Source: Halanaerobiales bacterium (lineage in GTDB: Bacteria; Bacillota; Halanaerobiia; Halanaerobiales; M55B127). From it: a stretch of 40,580 nt of DNA. Each line of letters opens with the position of its first letter. Within the stretch, counting starts at the first letter, position 1. Both the position numbers and the translations under genes were made by a program. Under the pieces are notes generated by a model. That model was not told the origin of the DNA. It saw nothing but the letters and a program-made list of their open reading frames with translations, and did no database searches. The stretch covers positions 1 to 40,580 of the forward strand of contig JAIPEX010000008.1 in NCBI GenBank assembly GCA_021736945.1, given 5' to 3'. Of the stretch, positions 1-7,592 are shown piece after piece.

Positions 1-127
1 TTCCTTAGATGATAATATTAAAGAACTGGGTGTACATAAAGTCCCGGTTAAATTATTTGATGATATTTATGCAAATCTAATTATTGAAGTTGTAGAAGCT
101 AAAGAGGAAGAAAACGAAGAAGAATAA
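1..127 (+). CDS. rplI: 50S ribosomal protein L9, C-terminal end (partial)
   Basis: The reading frame enters from the left edge (first full codon at 2) and stops with TAA at 125-127, giving about 41 residues. The run IKELGVHKVPVKLF is typical of the C-terminal domain of L9, which binds 23S rRNA, and it is followed by an acidic tail (KEEENEEE). In many Firmicutes rplI lies directly before the replicative helicase gene and purA; here those genes are present a few kilobases on, but separated and partly inverted. The identification rests on a short stretch, but the motif is distinctive. Confidence 0.85.
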   Translation, partial: SLDDNIKELGVHKVPVKLFDDIYANLIIEVVEAKEEENEEE

Positions 128-154
128 ATTTAATAAATTGATATATTATAACTA

Positions 155-179
155 AGCTCCCTTTTTGGGGGCTTTTTTA
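155..179 (+). terminator. Rho-independent terminator of rplI
   Basis: AGCTCCC (155-161) pairs with GGGGGCT (167-173) around a five-T loop, with one G-T pair, and is followed by a T run to 179. It ends the rplI transcript before the TetR-led operon. Confidence 0.9.
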
Positions 180-254
180 TATTATTAAGGAAGTTTATTT
201 TGATGAATATAATTATTCTATTTTAATTTTTCTATACTTTAATAAACGAATTTA

Positions 255-283
255 TTGACATAATAATGAATTAGAGTTATACT
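255..283 (+). promoter_or_regulatory. Sigma-A-type promoter of the TetR/ABC envelope operon
   Basis: TTGACA (255-260) and TATACT (278-283) are separated by 17 bases, close to the consensus for the housekeeping sigma factor. It lies 54 bases upstream of the TetR start and is the only good promoter seen before the operon 337-6040. Confidence 0.85.
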
Positions 284-284
284 A

Positions 285-316
285 TGAATATATAGTCACA
301 TGAATATCGGGTCACA
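285..316 (+). repeat. Tandem 16-bp direct repeat, candidate TetR operator
   Basis: TGAATATATAGTCACA (285-300) is followed directly by TGAATATCGGGTCACA (301-316); 13 of 16 positions agree. Each unit has the outer TGA...TCA symmetry common in TetR-family operators, and the first is nearly palindromic (TGA-TATATA-TCA core). The pair begins one base after the -10 box, so a bound repressor would cover the transcription start. Autoregulation by the adjacent TetR protein is inferred. Confidence 0.6.
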
Positions 317-336
317 AATTTAGGGGGTAAAGTTAA

Positions 337-966
337 TTGCCAACTGATACCTTTTTTAATCTATCAAAAGAAAAGAAAAATAGGGTTCTTAAAGCTGCAA
401 TTAATCAATTTGCTAATAATGGGTATTCAAAAGCTAGTGTTACCCAAATTGTTCATGATGCAAATATAGCAAAAGGAAGTTTTTATCAATATTTTATAGA
501 CAAAAAAAAATTATATAAATATATTGTTAATTTTGCAATAAATAAAAAAGAAGAATATATAAATGATATTGATAATGGTAAAAGTAATGATATTTATGAT
601 TTCTTGATTCAAATTAATATTGTCATGATTAAATTTGCTGAAGATAATATAAAGTTAGCTAAAATCATTAATGATTTACCGAATATGGAAAACACTGATA
701 TTTATCAAGAATTGGAGTTGAATCACAAAAATTTTGGATTAAACTTATTTATCCCAAGGCTCAAAAGGGCTGTTCATAATAAAGAAATAAGATCTGATAT
801 AAATATACATTATACAGCTCATTTGTTATATAATTCTAGCATTTTTATAACAAATTATTTTTTAGAAGAAAAAGAGTGTAATAGTCTTGAGAACGCGATT
901 CCAGTGATTGAAAATATCATTGATTTAATTATTTCAGGAATTAAGAAAAACGGAGGGGAGAATTAA
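337..966 (+). CDS. TetR/AcrR-family transcriptional regulator
   Basis: This 209-residue protein has the TetR-family N-terminal helix-turn-helix at about residues 14-60: RVLKAAINQFANNGYSKAS, then IAKGSFYQYF, the recognition-helix motif with the usual Gly-Ser-Phe-Tyr-x-Tyr-Phe pattern. The rest is an all-helical ligand and dimer domain that gives no ligand clue. The start is TTG at 337, chosen because AGGGGG (322-327) is well spaced upstream. The gene is first in a tight operon: its TAA is one base from the ATG of the ATPase gene. The family usually represses its own operon and is released by a small hydrophobic ligand. Here it probably controls the envelope transport genes through the direct repeats at 285-316. 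Confidence 0.92.
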   Translation: MPTDTFFNLSKEKKNRVLKAAINQFANNGYSKASVTQIVHDANIAKGSFYQYFIDKKKLYKYIVNFAINKKEEYINDIDNGKSNDIYDFLIQINIVMIKFAEDNIKLAKIINDLPNMENTDIYQELELNHKNFGLNLFIPRLKRAVHNKEIRSDINIHYTAHLLYNSSIFITNYFLEEKECNSLENAIPVIENIIDLIISGIKKNGGEN

Positions 967-967
967 T

Positions 968-1678
968 ATGGCACTATTAAAATTAGAAGAAGTTAAAAAA
1001 GTTTACCATCAAGGTAAGATAGATGTTCCTGCTATTAGAGGAATTACGTTAGAAATAGAAGAAGGTGAATTCACTACTATTTTTGGCCCTTCGGGTTCCG
1101 GGAAAACTACGTTATTAAATATTATAGGTTGTTTAGATAAACCATCAGCTGGAGAAATATATTATAATAATTCAAAACGTTTATCAAAATTGACTAAAAA
1201 CGAATTAGCAGACTTTCGCAGATATAATCTTGGCTTTATATTTCAAGGTCATAATTTAATACCAGTTTTAACTGCCTTTGAAAACGTAGAATTTGCAATA
1301 AGAATTATAGATAAACATACTAAAGAAGAGCGTAAACAGAAAGTACTTGATATTTTAGAATCAGTAGGACTGGCTGGTCTAGAAGATAGGAGGCCGAATG
1401 AATTATCTGGAGGGCAAAAGCAAAGAGTAGCTATTGCCCGTGCATTAGTAAAGAATCCAAAATTAGTTTTAGCTGATGAACCTACTGCTAATCTTGATTC
1501 TGAAACTAGTGAGGAAGTTTTAGATATTATGTTAAAAATGAATCAAAAATTAGGAACTACTTTTATATTTTCTACACATGATCCACAAGTTATGAAATAT
1601 GCAAAAAGATTAATTGAAATAAGAGATGGACAAGTGACTCGAGATGAACAAGGAGAGGATATAGATGTTCCTCACTAA
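968..1678 (+). CDS. ABC transporter ATP-binding protein, LolD/MacB type
   Basis: A 236-residue cytoplasmic ATPase with all ABC motifs: Walker A GPSGSGKTT at 40-48, Q-loop Gln93, signature LSGGQ at 146-150, Walker B LVLADE at 166-171 and switch His204. The stretch around residues 48-60 (LLNIIGCLDKPSAGE) is typical of the LolD/MacB/FtsE group that works with FtsX-fold permeases rather than channel-forming importers. Such ATPases drive extraction of lipoproteins or lipids, or periplasmic force transmission (mechanotransmission). The Shine-Dalgarno GGAGGGGA lies inside the end of the TetR gene. The 3' end overlaps the first permease by 14 bases, suggesting coupled translation and a stable complex of two ATPases with the two permeases. 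Confidence 0.92.
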   Translation: MALLKLEEVKKVYHQGKIDVPAIRGITLEIEEGEFTTIFGPSGSGKTTLLNIIGCLDKPSAGEIYYNNSKRLSKLTKNELADFRRYNLGFIFQGHNLIPVLTAFENVEFAIRIIDKHTKEERKQKVLDILESVGLAGLEDRRPNELSGGQKQRVAIARALVKNPKLVLADEPTANLDSETSEEVLDIMLKMNQKLGTTFIFSTHDPQVMKYAKRLIEIRDGQVTRDEQGEDIDVPH

Positions 1679-2903
1679 ACTTGCTATTAAAAATTTATTT
1701 CGCCATAAAAAAAGAACAATCGTAACGGCTTTGGTAATAACTCTAGGTATATTTATATTCTTAGTATCAGATTCTTTAATGGTTGGGCTAAGAGATATCT
1801 CGCTTAAAAATCATTTGAATCTACAGTCTTCGCATTTACAGATCATGGATGCCAATTATTGGGAAGAAAAAGAAGAGTTTACTTTAGAAAATTTAATAAA
1901 CGTAAACGAAGGAATGGAAAACAATTTAAAAGAGAATGAAAATGTGCTTCAAGTTACTCCCCGCTTATATTTTACTGGAACTGTTAATAATGGACAGGAA
2001 GAATTTCCTATCACTGCTGTGGGGATAAGACCTGACACCGATAATGAAGTAATTAATTTAAATGATTATATATTAAAGGGGCAAATGCCGCAAGAGGGGA
2101 ATTCTGCAATACTTGGTAAAGCTCTTGCAAACCTGATGGGGTTTGAAGTCGGTGACTATATAACATTGTTATTTAAAACAAAAGAAGGTACATTTAATAC
2201 AATAGATGCTGAACTTACTGGTATATTAGACACCCCCAACCCCCAAATAAATGAATATCAGATTTTTATGCCTCTTTCTCTCGTTCAAAATTCATTGCAA
2301 TTGGAGAATAAAGCTAGTAAATATCTAGTAAAATTAAATAATAGGGAGCAAGCTTTATCAATAGCTAATAATTTAAATCAACAATTTGAAAAACAAAGTG
2401 GAAATTTACGAGCATATAATTGGGAAAAATTATCACAAGAAATTCTTGCAATGGTGAGACAAGGAGATATTGAAAATTTGATTATGTTATTAATCATAAT
2501 AGTTCTAGCTGCAGTAGGAGTTATTAATACTATAATTTTGTCTGCTTTAGAAAGATTAGAAGAGATTGGAATGATGAAAGCACTTGGATTAAAGGTCAGG
2601 GAAATAATATATATATTTGTAATTGAATCTGCATGCATTGGTGCTATTGGTTCTTTTTTCGGAATTATATTTGGAGCAATAGGAGTTTATTTCTTAAATA
2701 ATATAGGAATAAGTATTTCAGCTATGACTGGAGGAGAAACTACCTTTGGAATACCGATTGCTGAAAGAATATATGGTGGATGGAATCCAGAAGCTTTCTT
2801 ATTCATTTTCGTTTTTGGTGTAATAGTTTCTGTTTTAGCGAGCATTTTACCGGCAAGATGGGGAGCAAAAAAGGATCCAGTAAAAGCAATATATCATAAA
2901 TAG
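1665..2903 (+). CDS. FtsX/MacB-type ABC permease, first of a pair
   Basis: The 412-residue protein has the layout of LolC/LolE/MacB permeases. A positively charged N-terminus (KNLFRHKKR) precedes one membrane helix at about 18-40, then a large extracytoplasmic domain of roughly 220 residues, then three C-terminal helices at about 270-292, 315-340 and 375-395. The FtsX signature region reads LERLEEIGMMKALGLKVREI, the coupling segment that contacts the ATPase, and the C-terminus has the family's PARWGAKKDPVKAI motif. It overlaps the ATPase gene by 14 bases and is 13 bases before the second permease. With its partner it would form a heterodimeric membrane core. The substrate cannot be told from sequence; lipoprotein or lipid is inferred from the LolA-like neighbour. 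Confidence 0.88.
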   Translation: MFLTKLAIKNLFRHKKRTIVTALVITLGIFIFLVSDSLMVGLRDISLKNHLNLQSSHLQIMDANYWEEKEEFTLENLINVNEGMENNLKENENVLQVTPRLYFTGTVNNGQEEFPITAVGIRPDTDNEVINLNDYILKGQMPQEGNSAILGKALANLMGFEVGDYITLLFKTKEGTFNTIDAELTGILDTPNPQINEYQIFMPLSLVQNSLQLENKASKYLVKLNNREQALSIANNLNQQFEKQSGNLRAYNWEKLSQEILAMVRQGDIENLIMLLIIIVLAAVGVINTIILSALERLEEIGMMKALGLKVREIIYIFVIESACIGAIGSFFGIIFGAIGVYFLNNIGISISAMTGGETTFGIPIAERIYGGWNPEAFLFIFVFGVIVSVLASILPARWGAKKDPVKAIYHK

Positions 2904-2916
2904 GGGGTGGCAATAA

Positions 2917-4176
2917 ATGAAGTTTTTACTTACTCTTGCCGGCAGAAATTTATTCAGAAATAAAATGAGGACCTTTGTCTCTATTATAGCAATTGCAATA
3001 GCTGTTATGGTAGTAATATTTGCCCGTGGATTAGTGATTGGAGTGTTAAATTCATCTTTTTCCTTATATGTACAATATGATTCAGGTCATATTAGAGTTG
3101 TAGATGAAACTTATAATCAAAAAGAGCAACTATTATCATTAATCCATCCTGTAGATGGATTTAATGGAAATGGTGTTATGTCAATGGTTAATAGATTTGA
3201 AGAAGAAGAGGGTATAGAATTAGCAGTTCCGAGATTGAAATTTGGTGCAATGGCTAGTCCTGATGATGAAATTGTAAGAATGATGGGCTGGGGTGTAAAA
3301 CCAGAAAAAGAGAAAAAATTTACTGAGATTGAATCAAAGATTGTTAAAGGTAGAATGGTTGAAGAAGGGAAACGCGAAGTAACCTTAGGTAGCGGTCTAT
3401 TAGCTTCCCTGAATAAAGAAGTGGGAGATACCATTACAATATTATATAAAAATTCGTTTGATGCTTTCAAAGGTTCTACTTTTAATATTGTTGGAGAAGT
3501 GGACCATTATCTACCCTTAATTAATGACCGTTTATTTTATATTCCTCTAAGTCAAGCTCAAAGAATATTGATTATGGACAATAGTGCTACAGAGATTTTA
3601 TTAAAAACACAATCAATGGGAGCAGCCGAAAATATCAAGCCAGAAGTTCAACAAATAATCAATTCAAAGGATAATAGAAACAAATATTTAGTACAAACTT
3701 GGAAAGAGGCGAATCCAACTTTACAACTCTTTGATGTTGCACAATATATTTATAATGTAATATATATCTTGCTAATTGTATTAGCAGCTATTGTAGTTAT
3801 AAACACAATGGTAATGATTGTTAAAGAAAGAACCCAGGAGATAGGTATGATGTCAGCCTTAGGACTTAAAGGTAAAGAAATTTTGCGATTATTTATAATG
3901 GAAGGAGCTTTTATGGGAGTTGTTGGTAGTTTCCTCGGAGCTGTTGGCGGTGGAGCATTGACAAAATATCTTTCAATAGTTGGTATAGATTATACACAAG
4001 CCGTTCAGGGAATGACTGAAGAATTTTTTATGAATCCCATGATTTATCCTGTTTATAATTTTGAAAACGTGGTATTTGGTTTTATTTTAGGAGCAATCAT
4101 TACTACTCTTACTTGTATAATACCAGCAAGAAGAGCTGCTCGCTTAGAACCAAATGATGCGTTGAGAGATATCTAA
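2917..4176 (+). CDS. FtsX/MacB-type ABC permease, second of a pair
   Basis: This 419-residue paralogue of the preceding gene has the same layout. There is an N-terminal helix at about 18-40 after RNLFRNKMR, a large external domain, and three C-terminal helices. The FtsX coupling motif is KERTQEIGMMSALGLKGKEI, and the family ending is PARRAARLEPNDAL. Two unlike permeases with one ATPase mirrors LolC-LolD-LolE rather than the homodimeric MacB, whose ATPase is fused. ATG is preceded by GGGGGTGG. Only 15 bases separate it from the LolA-like gene, so all are probably made from one mRNA. Confidence 0.88.
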   Translation: MKFLLTLAGRNLFRNKMRTFVSIIAIAIAVMVVIFARGLVIGVLNSSFSLYVQYDSGHIRVVDETYNQKEQLLSLIHPVDGFNGNGVMSMVNRFEEEEGIELAVPRLKFGAMASPDDEIVRMMGWGVKPEKEKKFTEIESKIVKGRMVEEGKREVTLGSGLLASLNKEVGDTITILYKNSFDAFKGSTFNIVGEVDHYLPLINDRLFYIPLSQAQRILIMDNSATEILLKTQSMGAAENIKPEVQQIINSKDNRNKYLVQTWKEANPTLQLFDVAQYIYNVIYILLIVLAAIVVINTMVMIVKERTQEIGMMSALGLKGKEILRLFIMEGAFMGVVGSFLGAVGGGALTKYLSIVGIDYTQAVQGMTEEFFMNPMIYPVYNFENVVFGFILGAIITTLTCIIPARRAARLEPNDALRDI

Positions 4177-4191
4177 TGGAGGTGTATTAAA

Positions 4192-4926
4192 TTGAAAAAA
4201 ATTATTACTTTATTAATATTAGCTATTTTCATCTTTAGTGCTTCTGCCTTTGCTATTACTGCTGAGGAAATTATTCAAAAAAGAGATGATAACGAATACT
4301 TACAGTCAGCTCGAGTTGAGGCAACAATGGTAATTAATAATAGTGGTAGAAAATTAGAAAAAAAGATGGTCTCTTTAAGTGAAGGAGATAAAGCATTAGT
4401 AGAATTTACCAACCCGATGGACAGAGGTACTAAATATTTAAAGCGGGATGATAATTTATGGATGTTCTTTCCCGATGCAGAGGATGTAGTTAAACTATCA
4501 GGTCATATGCTAGAACGTGGTATGATGGGTAGTGATTTCTCATATAAAGATATGATGGAGTCTGAGAAACTGACAGAATTATATAATTTTGAGATTATCG
4601 GTGAAGAAGAATTTAAGGGACGTCCTTGTTATAAAATAGAGGCTATAAAAGAAGAAGGAGCAGAAGTTTCATATTACAGAAGAGTGACATGGATTGATAA
4701 GGAGCGATATATAGGTTTAAAAGAAGAATTATATGCAGAAAGTGGTAAATTATTAAAAGAAGTAATTGTTGAGGAAACTCAAAAGATACAGGGAAGATGG
4801 TATCCTATAGAAACAGTTATGGAAAACAAGCTAAGGAAAAATACAAGTACTACCTTTATTATTGATTCGATTAAATTTAATCCTGAAATACCTGAAGGTA
4901 CTTTTACATTAGAATCATTACAATAA
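4192..4926 (+). CDS. LolA-like outer-membrane lipoprotein-sorting family protein
   Basis: A 244-residue secreted protein. The signal peptide MKKIITLLILAIFIFSASAFA ends in a signal peptidase I site (AFA) and there is no lipobox Cys, so it should be soluble between the two membranes. The mature part fits the LolA-like family (PF17131 type) by its motifs: FTNPMDRGTKYL, LWMFFPDAEDVVKLSG, and GSDFSYKDM, followed by beta-rich sequence with YKIEA and WIDKE. These proteins share the half-barrel LolA fold that shields an acyl chain. TTG start with GGAGG upstream. It sits between two permeases and a beta-barrel, where a periplasmic carrier would be expected. Family assignment is firm; cargo is unknown. 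Confidence 0.88.
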   Translation: MKKIITLLILAIFIFSASAFAITAEEIIQKRDDNEYLQSARVEATMVINNSGRKLEKKMVSLSEGDKALVEFTNPMDRGTKYLKRDDNLWMFFPDAEDVVKLSGHMLERGMMGSDFSYKDMMESEKLTELYNFEIIGEEEFKGRPCYKIEAIKEEGAEVSYYRRVTWIDKERYIGLKEELYAESGKLLKEVIVEETQKIQGRWYPIETVMENKLRKNTSTTFIIDSIKFNPEIPEGTFTLESLQ

Positions 4927-4942
4927 TAAGGGGGTTTAAAAA

Positions 4943-6040
4943 TTGTATTCTAAAAAAATAACACTATTAATTTTAGCTATAGTCTTAATTGCTTCTCCTA
5001 CTATGATTCAAGCCTCTTCAAATTACCAAATGGGCGGTACTGCCAAAGCAGGTCTGAATGCTTTATTTTTTGATGATACAAGTCAGGTTGAAATATATGA
5101 TAGTATAAATTTAGAATTCAGTTCTGATAATACTGCCTTTGAGATAGATGTCATGCATAATCTTACTAAAAATGAATTAGATATGACATTGAAAAAGGCT
5201 TATTTTAGAAAAAAGATTATGGGGAGTAATATAACTATTGGTAAACAACCCATATCATGGTCTTTTGGTTCTTTGATCAATACAACTGATTATAGTCTTG
5301 GAGCTGAAGCATTAAATGAAGAAACAAGTGCTAAATATGTGAATGGAGTAAAAATAGATTACCCATTTAATTGGTATAGTAGTCTATCTTTGGTAAGAGA
5401 GTTTAACTCGGAATATGATTATAAATATGGTTTTAGAGGTAGAACTTTAATAAATGACTATGATGTAAGTGTAAATTGGGTTGATCAAAAATCTAATAAT
5501 AGTGATCTTAGTAGATGGGGATTAACTTTAAAAGGAGATATAAGTAATACTGGAGTATATGGATCTTATACCCATGTTAATTATAAAACAACTAATTTTG
5601 AAATAAATACGGAAGGTTATATGGTTGGAGCAGATTATAGTTATTTTCTAAACCAAGGTTATGGTAATAGGTTATATTTACAGGGAGAATACCATTTATT
5701 AGAGAAAAATGAAGGCTTGAATGTATTGTTAAATTCATTAGCAGGGGCTGGAGTTGCAATACCCCCCTCTAAAATTTCAAATGAAGAAAAATATTTTAAA
5801 GTCTTTTTAAGTAATATTAATTACAATATTAATGATTTTAGTTCAATTGGATTTTTTACTATAACTTCGTTGGAAGATGGAAGTACTGCTTTAATACCAA
5901 ATTATAGAAATCAACTCACTAATAATACTACGTTAAAGGTTAATTTGTCTTATTTAAGTGGGTCAAGTGATGAGGTCTTTTCAGGGGGCAATAGACTTCC
6001 TGGGGTGGTTTGTAATATAGAATTAAGTTATGCTTTCTAA
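4943..6040 (+). CDS. Predicted outer-membrane beta-barrel protein of the LolA/ABC operon
   Basis: A 365-residue protein with a signal peptide of about 25 residues (cleavage near IQASS) and no internal hydrophobic helix. It has many short alternating strands with aromatic ends (Tyr, Trp, Phe) and a final residue Phe (ELSYAF), matching the C-terminal beta-signal read by BAM-type insertases. The segment IGKQPISWSFGSLINTTDYS recalls the 'GRQ-x-WG...NPxD' region of DUF1302-like porins, which in Proteobacteria are often encoded beside LolA-fold proteins; this likeness is tentative. TTG start with AAGGGGG upstream, 17 bases after the LolA-like gene. As last gene of the operon it would be the outer-membrane end of the route. 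Confidence 0.78.
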   Translation: MYSKKITLLILAIVLIASPTMIQASSNYQMGGTAKAGLNALFFDDTSQVEIYDSINLEFSSDNTAFEIDVMHNLTKNELDMTLKKAYFRKKIMGSNITIGKQPISWSFGSLINTTDYSLGAEALNEETSAKYVNGVKIDYPFNWYSSLSLVREFNSEYDYKYGFRGRTLINDYDVSVNWVDQKSNNSDLSRWGLTLKGDISNTGVYGSYTHVNYKTTNFEINTEGYMVGADYSYFLNQGYGNRLYLQGEYHLLEKNEGLNVLLNSLAGAGVAIPPSKISNEEKYFKVFLSNINYNINDFSSIGFFTITSLEDGSTALIPNYRNQLTNNTTLKVNLSYLSGSSDEVFSGGNRLPGVVCNIELSYAF

Positions 6041-6196
6041 TTTTTCCTCTAACTCATCTTCAGAAATTTGATCAAGATTATCTAAGAGGGAGAGTATTTC
6101 ATGAAATTTTTCATCAGATATTTCTCCCTCTTTTTTTAAATTTTCATATTTATTCATAAACTCATATATAATCTTTAAATCTAGGTCCTTATTCAT
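6023..6196 (-). CDS. Small acidic 57-residue protein, third gene of the dnaB operon
   Basis: A reading frame read directly from the minus strand, too short for usual size cut-offs. It runs from ATG at 6196-6194 to TAA at 6025-6023. The protein starts MNKDLDLKIIYEFMNKYENL and ends DQISEDELEEKLESIT; it is strongly helical and acidic, without a signal peptide or Cys. Its ATG overlaps the end of dnaB by 8 bases (ATGAATAA), with GAGGG about ten bases before it, a classic coupled arrangement. Its last 18 bases overlap the convergent beta-barrel gene. No family recognised; it may be a small partner of the replication proteins. The natural amino-acid mix and start context favour a real gene. Confidence 0.6.
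   Translation of the reverse strand: MNKDLDLKIIYEFMNKYENLKKEGEISDEKFHEILSLLDNLDQISEDELEEKLESIT
6085..6137 (+). terminator. Terminator of the TetR/ABC/LolA operon, inside an antisense small gene
   Basis: AAGAGGGAGA (6085-6094) pairs perfectly with TCTCCCTCTT (6123-6132), and seven T bases follow the final C (6131-6137). The 28-base loop contains a self-complementary ATTTCATGAAAT (6096-6107). It acts on plus-strand transcripts ending after the beta-barrel gene, yet it lies wholly within the minus-strand 57-codon reading frame at 6023-6196. Confidence 0.8.
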
Positions 6197-7571
6197 TAGG
6201 TATCATACCCTCTCTGGCTACATTTTCGGGATCAACAAAAGAGATGTAATCTTCTTCAAACAATAATTTTATTGAACCGGTTTGTCCAGTACGTTGTTTA
6301 GCAATTATTATTTCTGTATCTTGTTCTGTACCTTCAGCTTCAGCTTTTTCTCTTGCAGCAGCACTAGTATGAGCATGCCTATATAAAAAGATAACTCCAT
6401 CAGCCACTTCTTCAATATTACCAGAATCTCTAAGGTCAGACAGTACAGGCCTTTTATCTTGTCTGGAAGTGAAACTTCTACTTATTTGAGATATTAATAC
6501 TATAGGAACTTCTAATTCTGATGCTAAATTTCTAAGTTGGAGCACTATTTCTCCTACAGCGCGTGCAGTGTTTTGAGCATGTTCTTCTGGAAGTTGAATC
6601 ATCTGTAAGTAATCAATAATTACCAGACTCAAGTCATCCATTTGGGCTTTGAATTTTCTTAGACGGGCTCTTATCTGAGCTACATTTAGTCCTCTTTCAT
6701 CAGATATTGAAAGAGGAAATTCATGAAGATCATCTAAAGCTTTAGATATTCTTTTATCTTCTTCATCGTTTGTTTCCCCTTGAGTATATTTCCAACCATT
6801 TACTTGTGCTTCTTGAATAATCATTCTGTCTACTATTTCTTGGGCTTCCATTTCAAGACTGATAATAGCAGTGGGTTCATTTCTTTTGAGCACATTTTTA
6901 GCAACATTTATTGCAAAAGCTGTTTTACCCATACTGGTAGAAGCTGCTATTACGTTAAGGTGACCTTTTTTAAAGCCTCCAATTAAATTATCCAAAGACA
7001 TAAAACCAGTTTGCAGACCTACATCTATTTTTTTCTCTTTTCTATTTAAGTATGCTTCAAAAGATTCTAACAGTGCTTCTTCCATAGTATAAATATGTTT
7101 GTCTAAATCTGATGATTCATTAGTAGCTGTAAAAATAATTTCTTGGGCCCTAGATTGATACTCGGAAATATCTAATTCAGGTTCTTGGGCTAATTTATCA
7201 ATTTTTTTAGAAGCCCGTTGTAATAAATCTTTTTGATGATTCTTTTTTATTATATCTATCGTTGGTTTTAACTCTTCGGGAGTATTAAATCCAGAGGTTA
7301 AATTATCCAGCATTTCTTCAGGGTTTTTAACTATATTTTCATTTTTTAATTTTAAAAAGAGCTTTGTTTTAGAAATTTGGTTATCTCTTTCGAATTGTTT
7401 TAATAAGATATCATATATTAATTGGGCTTTTGAATTGAGAAAATGTCTAGTTTCTAAAACATCTGCCACTTCATCAATTTTTTCAGGGTACTGTAATAGA
7501 ATAGAAAGTAACTGAAATTCTTGTTCAACATTTTCTTCTTTTTTATTAGAATAGTCTTGCTCTAAAGCCAT
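6189..7571 (-). CDS. dnaB: Replicative DNA helicase DnaB
   Basis: The 460-residue protein is the hexameric helicase that unwinds DNA at the fork. The N-terminal DnaB domain spans about 14-115. A linker leads to the RecA-like domain from about 185 with Walker A STSMGKT at 211-217, SLEM at 239-242, Walker B VIIDYLQ at 317-323, and the DNA-binding and arginine-finger region SRQDKRPVLSDLRDSGNIEE. The family segment is usually PSMGKT; here STSMGKT, which keeps the essential Lys216 and Thr217. ATG start with GGAGGAAC upstream. The gene follows a DnaD-like gene by 21 bases on the same strand. Its orientation is opposite to rplI, unlike the usual rplI-dnaB order. Length is normal. Confidence 0.96.
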   Translation of the reverse strand: MALEQDYSNKKEENVEQEFQLLSILLQYPEKIDEVADVLETRHFLNSKAQLIYDILLKQFERDNQISKTKLFLKLKNENIVKNPEEMLDNLTSGFNTPEELKPTIDIIKKNHQKDLLQRASKKIDKLAQEPELDISEYQSRAQEIIFTATNESSDLDKHIYTMEEALLESFEAYLNRKEKKIDVGLQTGFMSLDNLIGGFKKGHLNVIAASTSMGKTAFAINVAKNVLKRNEPTAIISLEMEAQEIVDRMIIQEAQVNGWKYTQGETNDEEDKRISKALDDLHEFPLSISDERGLNVAQIRARLRKFKAQMDDLSLVIIDYLQMIQLPEEHAQNTARAVGEIVLQLRNLASELEVPIVLISQISRSFTSRQDKRPVLSDLRDSGNIEEVADGVIFLYRHAHTSAAAREKAEAEGTEQDTEIIIAKQRTGQTGSIKLLFEEDYISFVDPENVAREGMIPNE

Positions 7572-7592
7572 CTTTGTTCCTCCTGTATGAAA

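Noticed and set aside
285-316. CRISPR-like repeat
   Set aside because: Only two adjacent units with no spacers, placed on a promoter; operator is the better reading.
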